Part shown: in pieces, positions 5,863 to 11,505 of the stretch | Layout: the number at the start of each line of letters is the position of its first letter | Position numbering within the stretch: the first letter of the stretch is position 1 | Assembly (NCBI GenBank): GCA_949063825.1 | Contig: CARSRA010000022.1 | Location: forward strand, 1-11,575 | Source of the DNA: an uncultured Candidatus Saccharibacteria bacterium | GTDB taxonomy: Bacteria; Patescibacteriota; Saccharimonadia; Saccharimonadales; Saccharimonadaceae | Direction of reading: 5' to 3' | DNA length: 11,575 nucleotides | The notes under the pieces: model-generated | The model's database searches: none | Told to the model about the DNA's origin: nothing | The model's input: the letters and a program-made list of their open reading frames with translations, nothing else | Position numbers and translations under genes: made by a program

Positions 5863-6135
5863 CTTCCTCTACCCCTCCCGTGTAACGCAGCGGATGGCAA
5901 AGCCTGCACCACGATTAGCGCTAGCAGACGCATTTACGCTAGTCGTAAAAGTGCCTAGACTATATCCATAAATCATTGAAGGACTAGTATTGCTCCACCA
6001 GTAAGCATCAGAAAGGCGACTAAAAAGTAAACCCTCGGAACGTCGATAGAACCCCGTCCGGAGAAAGTTGAGAGGCCAGTTGTTAATCTTGTTATAACCC
6101 TCAGTACTATTTTGGACGTTGTAGAAGGTGGAAGA
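5863..6135 (-). pseudogene. Silent FISUMP C-terminal cassette B2
   Basis: The minus strand is open from after a TAA at 6138-6136 to a TAG at 5871-5869, 88 codons. It begins SSTFYNVQNSTEGYNKINNW, continues PLNFLRTGFYRRSEG and SDAYWWSNTSPS, and ends GAGFAIRCVTREG. This copy retains more of the FISUMP domain upstream (the STEGYNKINNWPL part) than B1. No start codon, promoter or ribosome site is present. The 36-bp end block (5898-5863) is identical to B1 and B3. The 23 bp at 6075-6053, covering CCTCTCAACTTTCTCC and the next bases, are identical to B3 at 11277-11299. It lies head-to-head with A3, their 5' sides meeting near 6136-6141, between the GH57-like and DUF2726 genes. Confidence 0.75.
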
Positions 6136-6141
6136 TTAAGA

Positions 6142-6421
6142 GCTAATCTCATCATTACTACCTATGGTATTACGAATGATACTGCTGGATCTACTAAGTT
6201 GCGTTCTGCTCCCCTCGACTTTGCCTACACTGGCTATTACGATTACTATTCGGGCTCGTTGTACCTTGAGACTACGTACGGGTACTTCTGGTCTCGTACT
6301 GCGAGCGATTCGTCGTTTGCCTACTACCTGTACTTCGGTAGCAGCTCTGTCTATCCGCAGGATCTCGGCCTTCGTGGCAACGGTCGTCCCCTACGCTGCA
6401 CCGCGAAGTAGGGTAGATAGT
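6142..6421 (+). pseudogene. Silent FISUMP C-terminal cassette A3
   Basis: The plus frame reads ANLIITTYGITNDTAGSTK, LRSAPLDFAYTGYY, GYFWSRTASDSS and finally GRPLRCTAK with a TAG at 6409-6411. The 66 codons from PLDF onward align without gaps to A2. The KLRSAPL segment and the aromatic-rich YYLYFGSSSVYPQD part are typical of FISUMP domains. The frame could be opened from a TTG at 6112, but that stretch is the back of cassette B2 and has no Shine-Dalgarno, so a silent fragment is more likely than an expressed gene. The 34-bp end block (6388-6421) is identical to A1 and A2 and stops 7 bp before the DUF2726 gene's stop codon. Codons here look richer in G/C at third positions than in the neighbouring genes. 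Confidence 0.7.
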
Positions 6422-6428
6422 AATGAAT

Positions 6429-6995
6429 CTAAACATCCTTAATAGTGAGAGCAATTCTATCTACGATCTCTTGTTTAGCCATGGTGTCAACATTCTTAAA
6501 CCTAACTAACGGTAGATGTACGCTATTAAAGAGCCGTTCAACCTCGTGGTCGCGCTCTTTGCGTTTATCGAGGTTATGACTCTGGTCATCGAGCTCAATA
6601 GCGCAGAGCACGGTTAAATCACTTCTCTTTAGTAAGACAAAATCGACTGATTTTCTATCAATATGAGACAATGCTCCCTGCCAATTCTGGTTTTTAACTC
6701 TATGATCCAGCAGCTGCGATAGATGTACTTGGGGTATAATATAGCATTTGTCATTAAAAATTTCGCAAAGAGTCATAAAAAACTTCTCTTCATAGGTAGT
6801 CATGATGTGATTGCGTAGAAAATATTTATATTTCGTGACAGATTCTCGCGTAATATCATCGCGTGGTTGATCAGGAGCTGCTTTATGAGAAAGTATTTTA
6901 ACTATGAAAACGATAATTAAAATAAATATTATAATATATGTCAAAAAACCGAGTCCAATTAGTAGTAACTGCGGCGATTCCGGATATTGATTCAT
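6429..6995 (-). CDS. Membrane-anchored DUF2726 protein, 188 aa
   Basis: Residues 9-34 form one strongly hydrophobic helix (LLLIGLGFLTYIIIFILIIV and on). Residues 66-170 match the DUF2726 family: TTYEEKFFMTLCEIF, then HIDRKSVDFVLLKRSDL, then AIELDDQSHNLDKRKERD, then LPLVRF. DUF2726 is regarded as a restriction-endonuclease-like (PD-(D/E)XK) fold; D118, E134 and the E69 region fit such an active site, which would suggest a nuclease or nucleic-acid-binding role at the membrane. That role is inference; the family has no settled function. The start is ATG at 6995-6993 with AAAGGA 8 nt upstream. The 3' end is nearly touched by cassette A3, converging from the other strand. It is a single gene, not in an operon with its neighbours. 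Confidence 0.8.
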   Translation of the reverse strand: MNQYPESPQLLLIGLGFLTYIIIFILIIVFIVKILSHKAAPDQPRDDITRESVTKYKYFLRNHIMTTYEEKFFMTLCEIFNDKCYIIPQVHLSQLLDHRVKNQNWQGALSHIDRKSVDFVLLKRSDLTVLCAIELDDQSHNLDKRKERDHEVERLFNSVHLPLVRFKNVDTMAKQEIVDRIALTIKDV

Positions 6996-7128
6996 ATTTA
7001 TATTCCTTTAGTAACAAATAGGTGTCTCGGAAAAAAATTATTGATAGTTCTTTATTTACCCAAAATGATAAAATATCCGATCACTTCATAACTTTAATTC
7101 AAGTGGAAATAAGCTTGGGCACAAAACT

Positions 7129-7173
7129 AAAAAAGCCCCTCGATCCTATGATAGAAATCAAAGGGTGCCTTTC
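7129..7173 (-). terminator. Probable terminator of tRNA-Tyr
   Basis: Just after the tRNA 3' end the minus strand has AAAG..CCCT, a loop of about 20 nt, then AGGG.CTTTTTT. The paired arms enclose a small internal loop and end in six T residues at 7134-7129. The stem is imperfect but the U-tract is clear. Confidence 0.5.
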
Positions 7174-7174
7174 T

Positions 7175-7259
7175 TGGTGCTGGAAGTAGGACTCGAACCT
7201 ACGAAGGCCGAAGCCGAGAGATTTACAGTCTCTTGTCATTGCCACTAGACGATTCCAGC
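7175..7259 (-). tRNA. tRNA-Tyr (GTA)
   Basis: A class II tRNA with a long variable arm on the minus strand: acceptor GCTGGAA/TTCCAGC, discriminator A, encoded CCA (7177-7175), anticodon stem AGAGA/TCTCT and loop CTGTAAA giving GTA, and variable arm CGGCTTCGGCC. The T-arm GTAGG-TTCGAGT-CCTAC is perfect. It is transcribed divergently from tRNA-Thr. Confidence 0.95.
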
Positions 7260-7296
7260 AAAGTCCGTATCACTCACTAATGAATAACACACACTC

Positions 7297-7325
7297 ATTG
7301 TATCAAAGGTTGCGATTTTTAGCAA
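7297..7325 (-). promoter_or_regulatory. tRNA-Tyr promoter (TTGCTA-17-TACAAT)
   Basis: TTGCTA at 7325-7320 and TACAAT at 7302-7297, with 17 nt between and TGA before the -10. Its -35 lies inside the spacer of the tRNA-Thr promoter on the other strand. Confidence 0.65.
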
Positions 7326-7338
7326 GGTTTGGTAGAAT
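7310..7338 (+). promoter_or_regulatory. tRNA-Thr promoter (TTGCGA-17-TAGAAT)
   Basis: TTGCGA at 7310-7315 and TAGAAT at 7333-7338 are 17 nt apart, with TGG before the -10. The -10 ends 11 nt before the tRNA 5' end. It interleaves with the divergent tRNA-Tyr promoter. Confidence 0.65.
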
Positions 7339-7349
7339 AAGGTTGTTAA

Positions 7350-7425
7350 GCCGTGTTAGCTCAGTTGGTAGAGCAGCCGCCTTGTAAGCGGCAGGTCGTC
7401 AGTTCAAGTCTGACACGCGGCTCCA
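7350..7425 (+). tRNA. tRNA-Thr (TGT)
   Basis: A standard cloverleaf: acceptor GCCGTGT/ACGCGGC (one G-U), D-arm GCTC/GAGC, anticodon stem GCCGC/GCGGC with loop CTTGTAA giving TGT, T-arm GTCAG-TTCAAGT-CTGAC, discriminator T and an encoded CCA at 7423-7425. A T-rich tract follows at 7426-7436 and may terminate transcription. Confidence 0.95.
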
Positions 7426-7444
7426 TTTTTGTTTTTTGAGTACA

Positions 7445-7552
7445 GTTAAAATAACGGGGTCCATCAAGAGTATGGGTCCCGTGAGCAGAAATCAGATTTT
7501 TCTATCATAAATGATGTACCTCCTTGATGGAAATTTAGGGTAAGACCCTATC
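7445..7552 (-). ncRNA. Mini-transcript with sequestered Shine-Dalgarno and a short ORF
   Basis: A strong minus-strand promoter (7586-7558) starts an RNA near 7552. It opens with hairpin TAGGGT-ctt-ACCCTA (7550-7536), followed by AAGGAGGT (7525-7518) and a 14-codon ORF. The Shine-Dalgarno region 7531-7520 (TCCATCAAGGAG) is complementary, apart from one bulged base, to 7470-7460 (CTCTTGATGGA), which includes the ORF's stop codon. A competing stem, ACGGG (7482-7478) with CCCGT (7458-7454), carries that anti-Shine-Dalgarno in its loop and is followed by TATTTT. The two folds exclude each other, as in attenuators and translational switches. No gene follows on this strand, only the back of tRNA-Thr. 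It could be an independent sRNA, a leader peptide whose gene is lost, or a small toxin-like ORF. Confidence 0.5.
7464..7508 (-). CDS. 14-residue peptide ORF
   Basis: ATG at 7508-7506 opens MIEKSDFCSRDPYS and stops at TGA 7466-7464. It follows the best Shine-Dalgarno of the window, AAGGAGGT at 7525-7518, at the ideal distance of 9 nt, downstream of a near-consensus promoter. The peptide has no membrane helix and no run of a single amino acid that would mark a classical amino-acid attenuator. Its stop codon lies inside the strand that can pair with its own Shine-Dalgarno, so a translating ribosome would change the fold. Function is unknown; it may serve only as a regulatory leader. Confidence 0.45.
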   Translation of the reverse strand: MIEKSDFCSRDPYS

Positions 7553-7557
7553 TCTTC

Positions 7558-7586
7558 ATTATATCACACGCAGGAGAAAAAGTCAA
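7558..7586 (-). promoter_or_regulatory. Strong promoter of the mini-transcript (TTGACT-17-TATAAT)
   Basis: TTGACT at 7586-7581, a 17-nt spacer and a perfect TATAAT at 7563-7558 with the TGA extension make this the closest match to the sigma-70 consensus in the window. It begins 15 bp past the stop of the TPR gene. Confidence 0.75.
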
Positions 7587-7600
7587 TACTGTAGAGATAA

Positions 7601-8437
7601 TTAGATCTGTTTTCTGCGTGGCGCAGGGCGTTTACGGGGTGGCGTGGATGGGGTGGCACTCCGCACAGACTTGGCTGTTTTTGTTGCTGGTCTTACCGTA
7701 GGCGTGGCCGCTTTTCTTGTGGCGCGCGCTGGCGTACGTGTTGTATTATGCGTAGTTTTTGCAGCGGATCTCGTTGCGGCACTCCTATTCGTACGGGTAT
7801 TACGGCGTCGCTCGGCTTTTGTAGTCTCGGCGATCTGTTTCTCAATCCGCGCAGTAATCCCAGCTAGAGCTTCGGTATCGCCCATCGTTTCATAGATTGC
7901 TAAGATTTGACGCAATGTGTTAGTGCTGTGATCGAGCTTATAGGCTTCTTCGAGCGCATCAATGGCTGCCTTATTTTGACCAAGTTTTTCGCGTGCTTTG
8001 GATAACGCCACGTAACGTGCCGGGACGCTATTTTCGAGTTCAATCGCCTGCTCGAAGGCCATCGCAGCCTTCTCGTATGCGCCAGTTTCTAGGTAAATCA
8101 ATCCGACGTTGTGGAGCGATGAAGGATTATTATCGAGCGACTGAGCAATCTCAAAACATTCAATTGCTTCATCAAATTTTTGCTCTTTTGCATAAAGAAT
8201 CCCGAGACGGTTATAGGCCGCTGCATTGCGTTCATCAAACTTCAGAATCGTAAGCAGAGCCTTTTCGGCGCGTAATGGTTTATGGTCGCGCATCGAAGTC
8301 TGCGCTGCCGTCCAAAGACGCTTCATCTGTACGTCATAACGTGCGTTATGTTGCACTTCTGTAGGTTTCTTTTGAAACAGTGGGTATAAAAAGATTACTA
8401 TGAAAGCTACGAGTGCAATAAATGCTATACCGAACAT
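7601..8437 (-). CDS. TPR-repeat membrane-anchored protein, 278 aa
   Basis: Residues 3-20 form a hydrophobic N-terminal helix (GIAFIALVAFIVIFLYPLF) that anchors the protein. Residues about 55-200 are tetratricopeptide repeats with the usual pattern, for example AYNRLGILYAKEQKFDEAIE and SSLHNVGLIYLETGAYEKAA, about four repeats that form a protein-binding superhelix. From about 208 the tail is low-complexity and very basic, rich in Ala, Thr, Arg and Pro, and ends PPRKRPAPRRKQI. Such a tail could bind nucleic acid or a charged surface, which is inference. It is the last gene of the trpS operon, starting 9 nt after the holB-like stop. No Shine-Dalgarno precedes the ATG, so translation may depend on coupling or on a leaderless transcript. 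The partner is unknown. Confidence 0.85.
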   Translation of the reverse strand: MFGIAFIALVAFIVIFLYPLFQKKPTEVQHNARYDVQMKRLWTAAQTSMRDHKPLRAEKALLTILKFDERNAAAYNRLGILYAKEQKFDEAIECFEIAQSLDNNPSSLHNVGLIYLETGAYEKAAMAFEQAIELENSVPARYVALSKAREKLGQNKAAIDALEEAYKLDHSTNTLRQILAIYETMGDTEALAGITARIEKQIAETTKAERRRNTRTNRSAATRSAAKTTHNTTRTPARATRKAATPTVRPATKTAKSVRSATPSTPPRKRPAPRRKQI

Positions 8438-8446
8438 ACTATAATT

Positions 8447-9121
8447 TTAACATAAACTCGCTACAATGTGGAGCTTGATATGGCCGTTTTGCTCTAGCGC
8501 ACGGTGTAGGTGTAGGAATTTGGGCAACTTGGTCAAAAAAATCTGATTTCCGGTCTTAAGATAAGATTTATAAAGGATTTCAATAGCTGCGCTAGTGCTA
8601 TCGAGTGCGGTTTGTCGAGGCTGAGGCTTACTGCTAGCAATTTTGTTAGCCACTTGCGGAAGATCTATGGTTTTGGCGGCGATTAGCTCTTTAGCTAATC
8701 CCATGATTTTTTTACTATAGTTAGGGGCTTTTTCAAGTTGATTAGCTGATCGTGGTATAAAAATCTGTGTGCGCGAACGGATGGTAGGTAGGAGTTCGGT
8801 GGGGTTTTCGCTCGTTAGAACAAAATGACAAAAATCTTTAGGCTCTTCCAAGGTTTTAAGAAAAATATTTTGGACGACTTCGCTCATCTTTTCGGCTTCA
8901 CGAATCACAAAAAACTGGTCGCTGGTTAATTTTTTATCGGTGAAATTTAGAAAATCGCGCAATCTTTCAGCTGAGATGATTCGAGTTTTACTCTTTTCAG
9001 CTTCGGGAGTTAATGTTAATGTCGCTTTTATGTTGAGCTTCGCGTCTGGTGGTACCACAAAAATTGAGCAATTCGCGCGTGTCGCAATGCGCGGGATCTC
9101 TTTCATTGAGTCAAAGAACAT
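8447..9121 (-). CDS. holB: DNA polymerase III delta-prime-like subunit, no P-loop
   Basis: The centre of the 224-residue protein carries the delta-prime/AAA+ clamp-loader signature: FFVIREAEKMSEVVQNIFLK, TLEEPKDFCHFVLTSENP and LLPTIRSRTQIF (Walker B-like, sensor 1 and SRC-type regions). In the clamp loader this subunit helps load the sliding clamp onto primed DNA. The N-terminal Walker A loop is absent, as in many delta-prime subunits that do not bind ATP, and the SRC motif is SRT. The protein is about 100 residues shorter than classical HolB, mainly at the N-terminus and in the C-terminal collar domain. It starts 3 nt after the rluD-like stop, with AGGGA directly before the ATG, so it is probably translationally coupled. 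The symbol is by similarity; the gene may be a reduced relative. Confidence 0.75.
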   Translation of the reverse strand: MFFDSMKEIPRIATRANCSIFVVPPDAKLNIKATLTLTPEAEKSKTRIISAERLRDFLNFTDKKLTSDQFFVIREAEKMSEVVQNIFLKTLEEPKDFCHFVLTSENPTELLPTIRSRTQIFIPRSANQLEKAPNYSKKIMGLAKELIAAKTIDLPQVANKIASSKPQPRQTALDSTSAAIEILYKSYLKTGNQIFLTKLPKFLHLHRALEQNGHIKLHIVASLC

Positions 9122-9124
9122 TCC

Positions 9125-10021
9125 CTATTTTTTCTCCATAAACTCAGTAAATTCGCTCGGTAGATCTGCTGTGAATGTTTTACGTTCGTTCCCGTTTTGA
9201 CCTGGAATCGAAATTTCAAGACTACCAGCATGAAGCATTAATCTCGGCGCTTTGCTGTCTGGATTATAGACCGGATCGCCTGCAATTGGCGTGCCAAGAT
9301 ATTTTAGGTGCACGCGAAGCTGATGTGTGCGTCCAGTAGTCGGTTTTAGTTCTAAGAGCGAATGTTGGTGATTTTTTTGAATGATTTTATAATATGTCTG
9401 TGAGCTCTTACCGTTCTGATCTACGATAAAAGTGGTCGGATGTTTGAGATTGCGAGCGATTGGTAAATCGATCAGGGCCTCATCGAGCTTTGGTTGACCA
9501 TCAATAACTGCGTAATATGTCTTGTGAGTCTTACGGTCCTGGAATTGTTTGCGGAGCATTTTTTGGGTTTCTGGATCCTTAGCGAGGATTACTACACCAC
9601 TAGTATCACGATCTAGGCGATGAACTAGTAGGCCATAATCTTCCAGAGTCGGTTCGGGGCAATATTCGCCTTTTGCCATACTCAGCAGTCCGGCAGGCTT
9701 ATTGAGCACTATGACGTGCTCGTCCTCATAGATTATTGGTGGATATTTTATTCCTTCTTGGCGTTCGGGCACATTTAATTCAATTTGGGAAGTTGGCGGA
9801 ATTTTAGTATTTGGCTTGAGAATTATTTCTCCTTCGACTTTAACAAAACCATTTTTAATAAAAGTTTGCAAACTCGAACGATTATACTCCGGATGCTGTT
9901 CGACTAATAGATGATCTAGGCGGATTTTTGGAGCCGCTTGCTCATCCTCTGGCAATATTGTATCGCCATTAATTACGCGTGAGAGATCTGGTTTACTGAA
10001 TTTTTTGCCAGTTCGGATCAT
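9125..10021 (-). CDS. RluA-family pseudouridine synthase (RluD-like)
   Basis: RluA-family enzymes isomerise uridine to pseudouridine in 23S rRNA or tRNA. Residues 32-85 form an S4 RNA-binding domain (IRLDHLLVEQHPEYNRSSLQ, then FVKVEGEIILKP). The catalytic domain contains VIVLNKPAGLL (104-114) and the family motif HRLDRDTSG (134-142) with catalytic D137, followed by KTYYAVIDG and GRTHQLRVHLKYLGTPIAGD. All key motifs are intact and the length of 298 residues is normal. Its ATG follows the trpS stop codon directly (TAGATG), with no good Shine-Dalgarno, so it is translated by coupling. The exact target site (RluD-, RluC- or RluA-type) cannot be decided from sequence alone. Confidence 0.9.
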   Translation of the reverse strand: MIRTGKKFSKPDLSRVINGDTILPEDEQAAPKIRLDHLLVEQHPEYNRSSLQTFIKNGFVKVEGEIILKPNTKIPPTSQIELNVPERQEGIKYPPIIYEDEHVIVLNKPAGLLSMAKGEYCPEPTLEDYGLLVHRLDRDTSGVVILAKDPETQKMLRKQFQDRKTHKTYYAVIDGQPKLDEALIDLPIARNLKHPTTFIVDQNGKSSQTYYKIIQKNHQHSLLELKPTTGRTHQLRVHLKYLGTPIAGDPVYNPDSKAPRLMLHAGSLEISIPGQNGNERKTFTADLPSEFTEFMEKK

Positions 10022-11053
10022 CTAGAGCCCCACGCACGTTTGTGCTTGTTTGAGTTTCGTATTTGCAATTTTATTAGCATATTCTTCGCCAGCATTAAGC
10101 AACTCGAGGATTTGATCATCGGAAATTTGGTCAATTTTATGTTGAAATTCTTCGAGCATAGTCGCTACACTTTCGGCTACTTTTTGTTTCAAATCGCCAT
10201 AGTGAGTTTCCCCGGCCCAGGTTGAAATTAAATCCTGTAAAGGTACGCCATTGACGAGGGCTTCGATCTGTAATAAATTCGAGATTCCCGGCTGGTTGAA
10301 CATATCATATTGAATCTTGCCGATTGAATCGGTCGTGGCAGACATGATCTTTTTGCGTGCAATATTTGGTTCATCCGAAAGCATAATTTTGCTGTTTTCG
10401 GCGTGATTGGATTTGCTCATCTTTTTCTCGGGATTTTGCAAATCACGTATGCGAACTCCTTCGCCCTCAGAATTCCCTGCCATAAACTCAGCTTGTTTTT
10501 TTGGTGTAGCTGGTAGCGTGAAAATTTCATCATATTTATGATTGAATCGTTCAGCAAGACGACGCGTCAATTCTAGGTGCTGGAATTGGTCTTCTCCTAC
10601 TGGTACATAGATCGCGTCGTATAACAATATGTCGGCCGCCATCAAGACTGGATAGTTGAAAATGCCGACATTAACACTATCTTTGCCTTCACTCTTATCT
10701 TTGAACTGAGTCATGCGATTTAGCTCACCCATAGTCGCGGTACAATCTAGAATCCAGCATAGCTCAGAATGTGCTGGTACTCTCGATTGGCGATAAAAGT
10801 GTACGTTTTGATTGACTTTGAGCCCAGCAGCGAGATATATTTTGAGGGTGCGAATCAAATTTTGCTGCAAATCACCATCAATCTCCGAAATGATGGAGTG
10901 TAGATCGGGCACAAAAATATTAATATTACTGCCAGTCTCACTGTATTTATTTGCCAATCTCACCATTGGCATGATCACGCCTAAAAAATGCCCTAGGTGT
11001 AGTTCGCTGTTCGCTCTGATGCCGGTGAGGATTGTTGGTTGAGTATTTTTCAT
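10022..11053 (-). CDS. trpS: Tryptophanyl-tRNA synthetase
   Basis: TrpS charges tRNA-Trp with tryptophan in the cytoplasm. The 343-residue protein has the class I signatures: TGIRANSELHLGHFLG (10-25, HIGH motif as HLGH), GELNRMTQFKDKS, VGEDQFQHLELTRRLAERFN and KKMSKS. Length is that of a normal bacterial TrpS. It is the first gene of the operon with the rluD-like, holB-like and TPR genes. The promoter -10 (TATAAT, 11068-11063) ends only 9 nt before the ATG, so the mRNA should be leaderless; a GGAGG lies upstream of the transcription start and cannot act as its ribosome site. The -35 falls in the loop of the tRNA-Ala terminator hairpin. The C-terminus ends KQAQTCVGL. Confidence 0.97.
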   Translation of the reverse strand: MKNTQPTILTGIRANSELHLGHFLGVIMPMVRLANKYSETGSNINIFVPDLHSIISEIDGDLQQNLIRTLKIYLAAGLKVNQNVHFYRQSRVPAHSELCWILDCTATMGELNRMTQFKDKSEGKDSVNVGIFNYPVLMAADILLYDAIYVPVGEDQFQHLELTRRLAERFNHKYDEIFTLPATPKKQAEFMAGNSEGEGVRIRDLQNPEKKMSKSNHAENSKIMLSDEPNIARKKIMSATTDSIGKIQYDMFNQPGISNLLQIEALVNGVPLQDLISTWAGETHYGDLKQKVAESVATMLEEFQHKIDQISDDQILELLNAGEEYANKIANTKLKQAQTCVGL

Positions 11054-11062
11054 ATGGTATAT

Positions 11063-11092
11063 ATTATATCAAACAAAAATACCTCCTGCAAA
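11063..11092 (-). promoter_or_regulatory. trpS promoter (TTTGCA-18-TATAAT)
   Basis: TTTGCA at 11092-11087 and a perfect TATAAT at 11068-11063, with 18 nt between and TGA before the -10. It overlaps the hairpin that ends tRNA-Ala and gives a leader of at most a few nucleotides. Confidence 0.6.
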
Positions 11093-11112
11093 CATACTAC
11101 AAAAGGTATTTT
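11075..11112 (-). terminator. tRNA-Ala terminator, overlapping the trpS promoter
   Basis: AAAATACC (11112-11105) pairs with GGTATTTT (11083-11076) across a 21-nt loop and continues into a T-run on the minus strand. The stem is AT-rich and moderate in strength. Read-through would extend into trpS. Confidence 0.5.
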
Positions 11113-11129
11113 ACGTAATTTCAAATTCA

Positions 11130-11206
11130 TGGTGGAGTATATGAGACTCGAACTCATGACCTCTTCAATGCCATTGAAGCGCTCTAGCCAACTGAGCTAA
11201 TACCCC
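11130..11206 (-). tRNA. tRNA-Ala (GGC)
   Basis: A full cloverleaf on the minus strand: acceptor GGGGTAT/ATACTCC containing the G3-U70 pair that is the alanine identity element, D-arm GCTC/GAGC, anticodon stem CTTCA/TGAAG with loop ATGGCAT giving GGC, T-arm ATGAG-TTCGAGT-CTCAT, discriminator A and an encoded CCA. Confidence 0.95.
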
Positions 11207-11214
11207 ATGGAATA

Positions 11215-11243
11215 ATTCTATCATAAAAAGGGTTTCGTGCGAA
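11215..11243 (-). promoter_or_regulatory. tRNA-Ala promoter (TTCGCA-17-TAGAAT)
   Basis: TTCGCA at 11243-11238 and TAGAAT at 11220-11215 with a 17-nt spacer and the TGA extension. The -10 ends 8 nt before the tRNA 5' end. Cassette B3 begins just upstream on the other strand. Confidence 0.6.
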
Positions 11244-11255
11244 GCTATTTTTTGT

Positions 11256-11489
11256 TTGGTTATATCTAAGCTTATTCCTCTCAACTTTCTCCGGACGGGA
11301 TATTATTTCTATGAGAGAGGTATGATCTATGACTTTAGAGCAAATGGAGTTTATTGGGGTTCATGGAGTGCTTCTCCTACTCTGGCAGGCTATTTACTCA
11401 CTGCATCACCATATATTAATCCACAAGGTGAGCTTTACCGTGGCTACGGCTTCGCCATCCGCTGCGTTACACGGGAGGGGTAGAGGAAG
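11256..11489 (+). pseudogene. Silent FISUMP C-terminal cassette B3
   Basis: The plus frame reads KLIPLNFLRTGYYFYERGM, then GVYWGSWSASPTLAGYLL and ends LYRGYGFAIRCVTREG with a TAG at 11481-11483. It matches B1 and B2 at both ends but differs strongly in the middle, where WGSWSAS replaces the usual WSST-type core. The only possible start is a TTG at 11256 without a Shine-Dalgarno, and most of the FISUMP domain is missing, so it is read as a silent fragment. The 36-bp end block (11454-11489) is identical to the other class B copies. It lies divergent to tRNA-Ala and is followed by a 20-bp tandem repeat. Confidence 0.75.
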
Positions 11490-11505
11490 ACCCTCCCCAC
11501 CAAAG

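Noticed and set aside
3310..11053. Functional cluster of trpS and tRNA-Trp
   Set aside because: They are more than 6 kb apart with separate promoters; co-occurrence in the window is probably chance.
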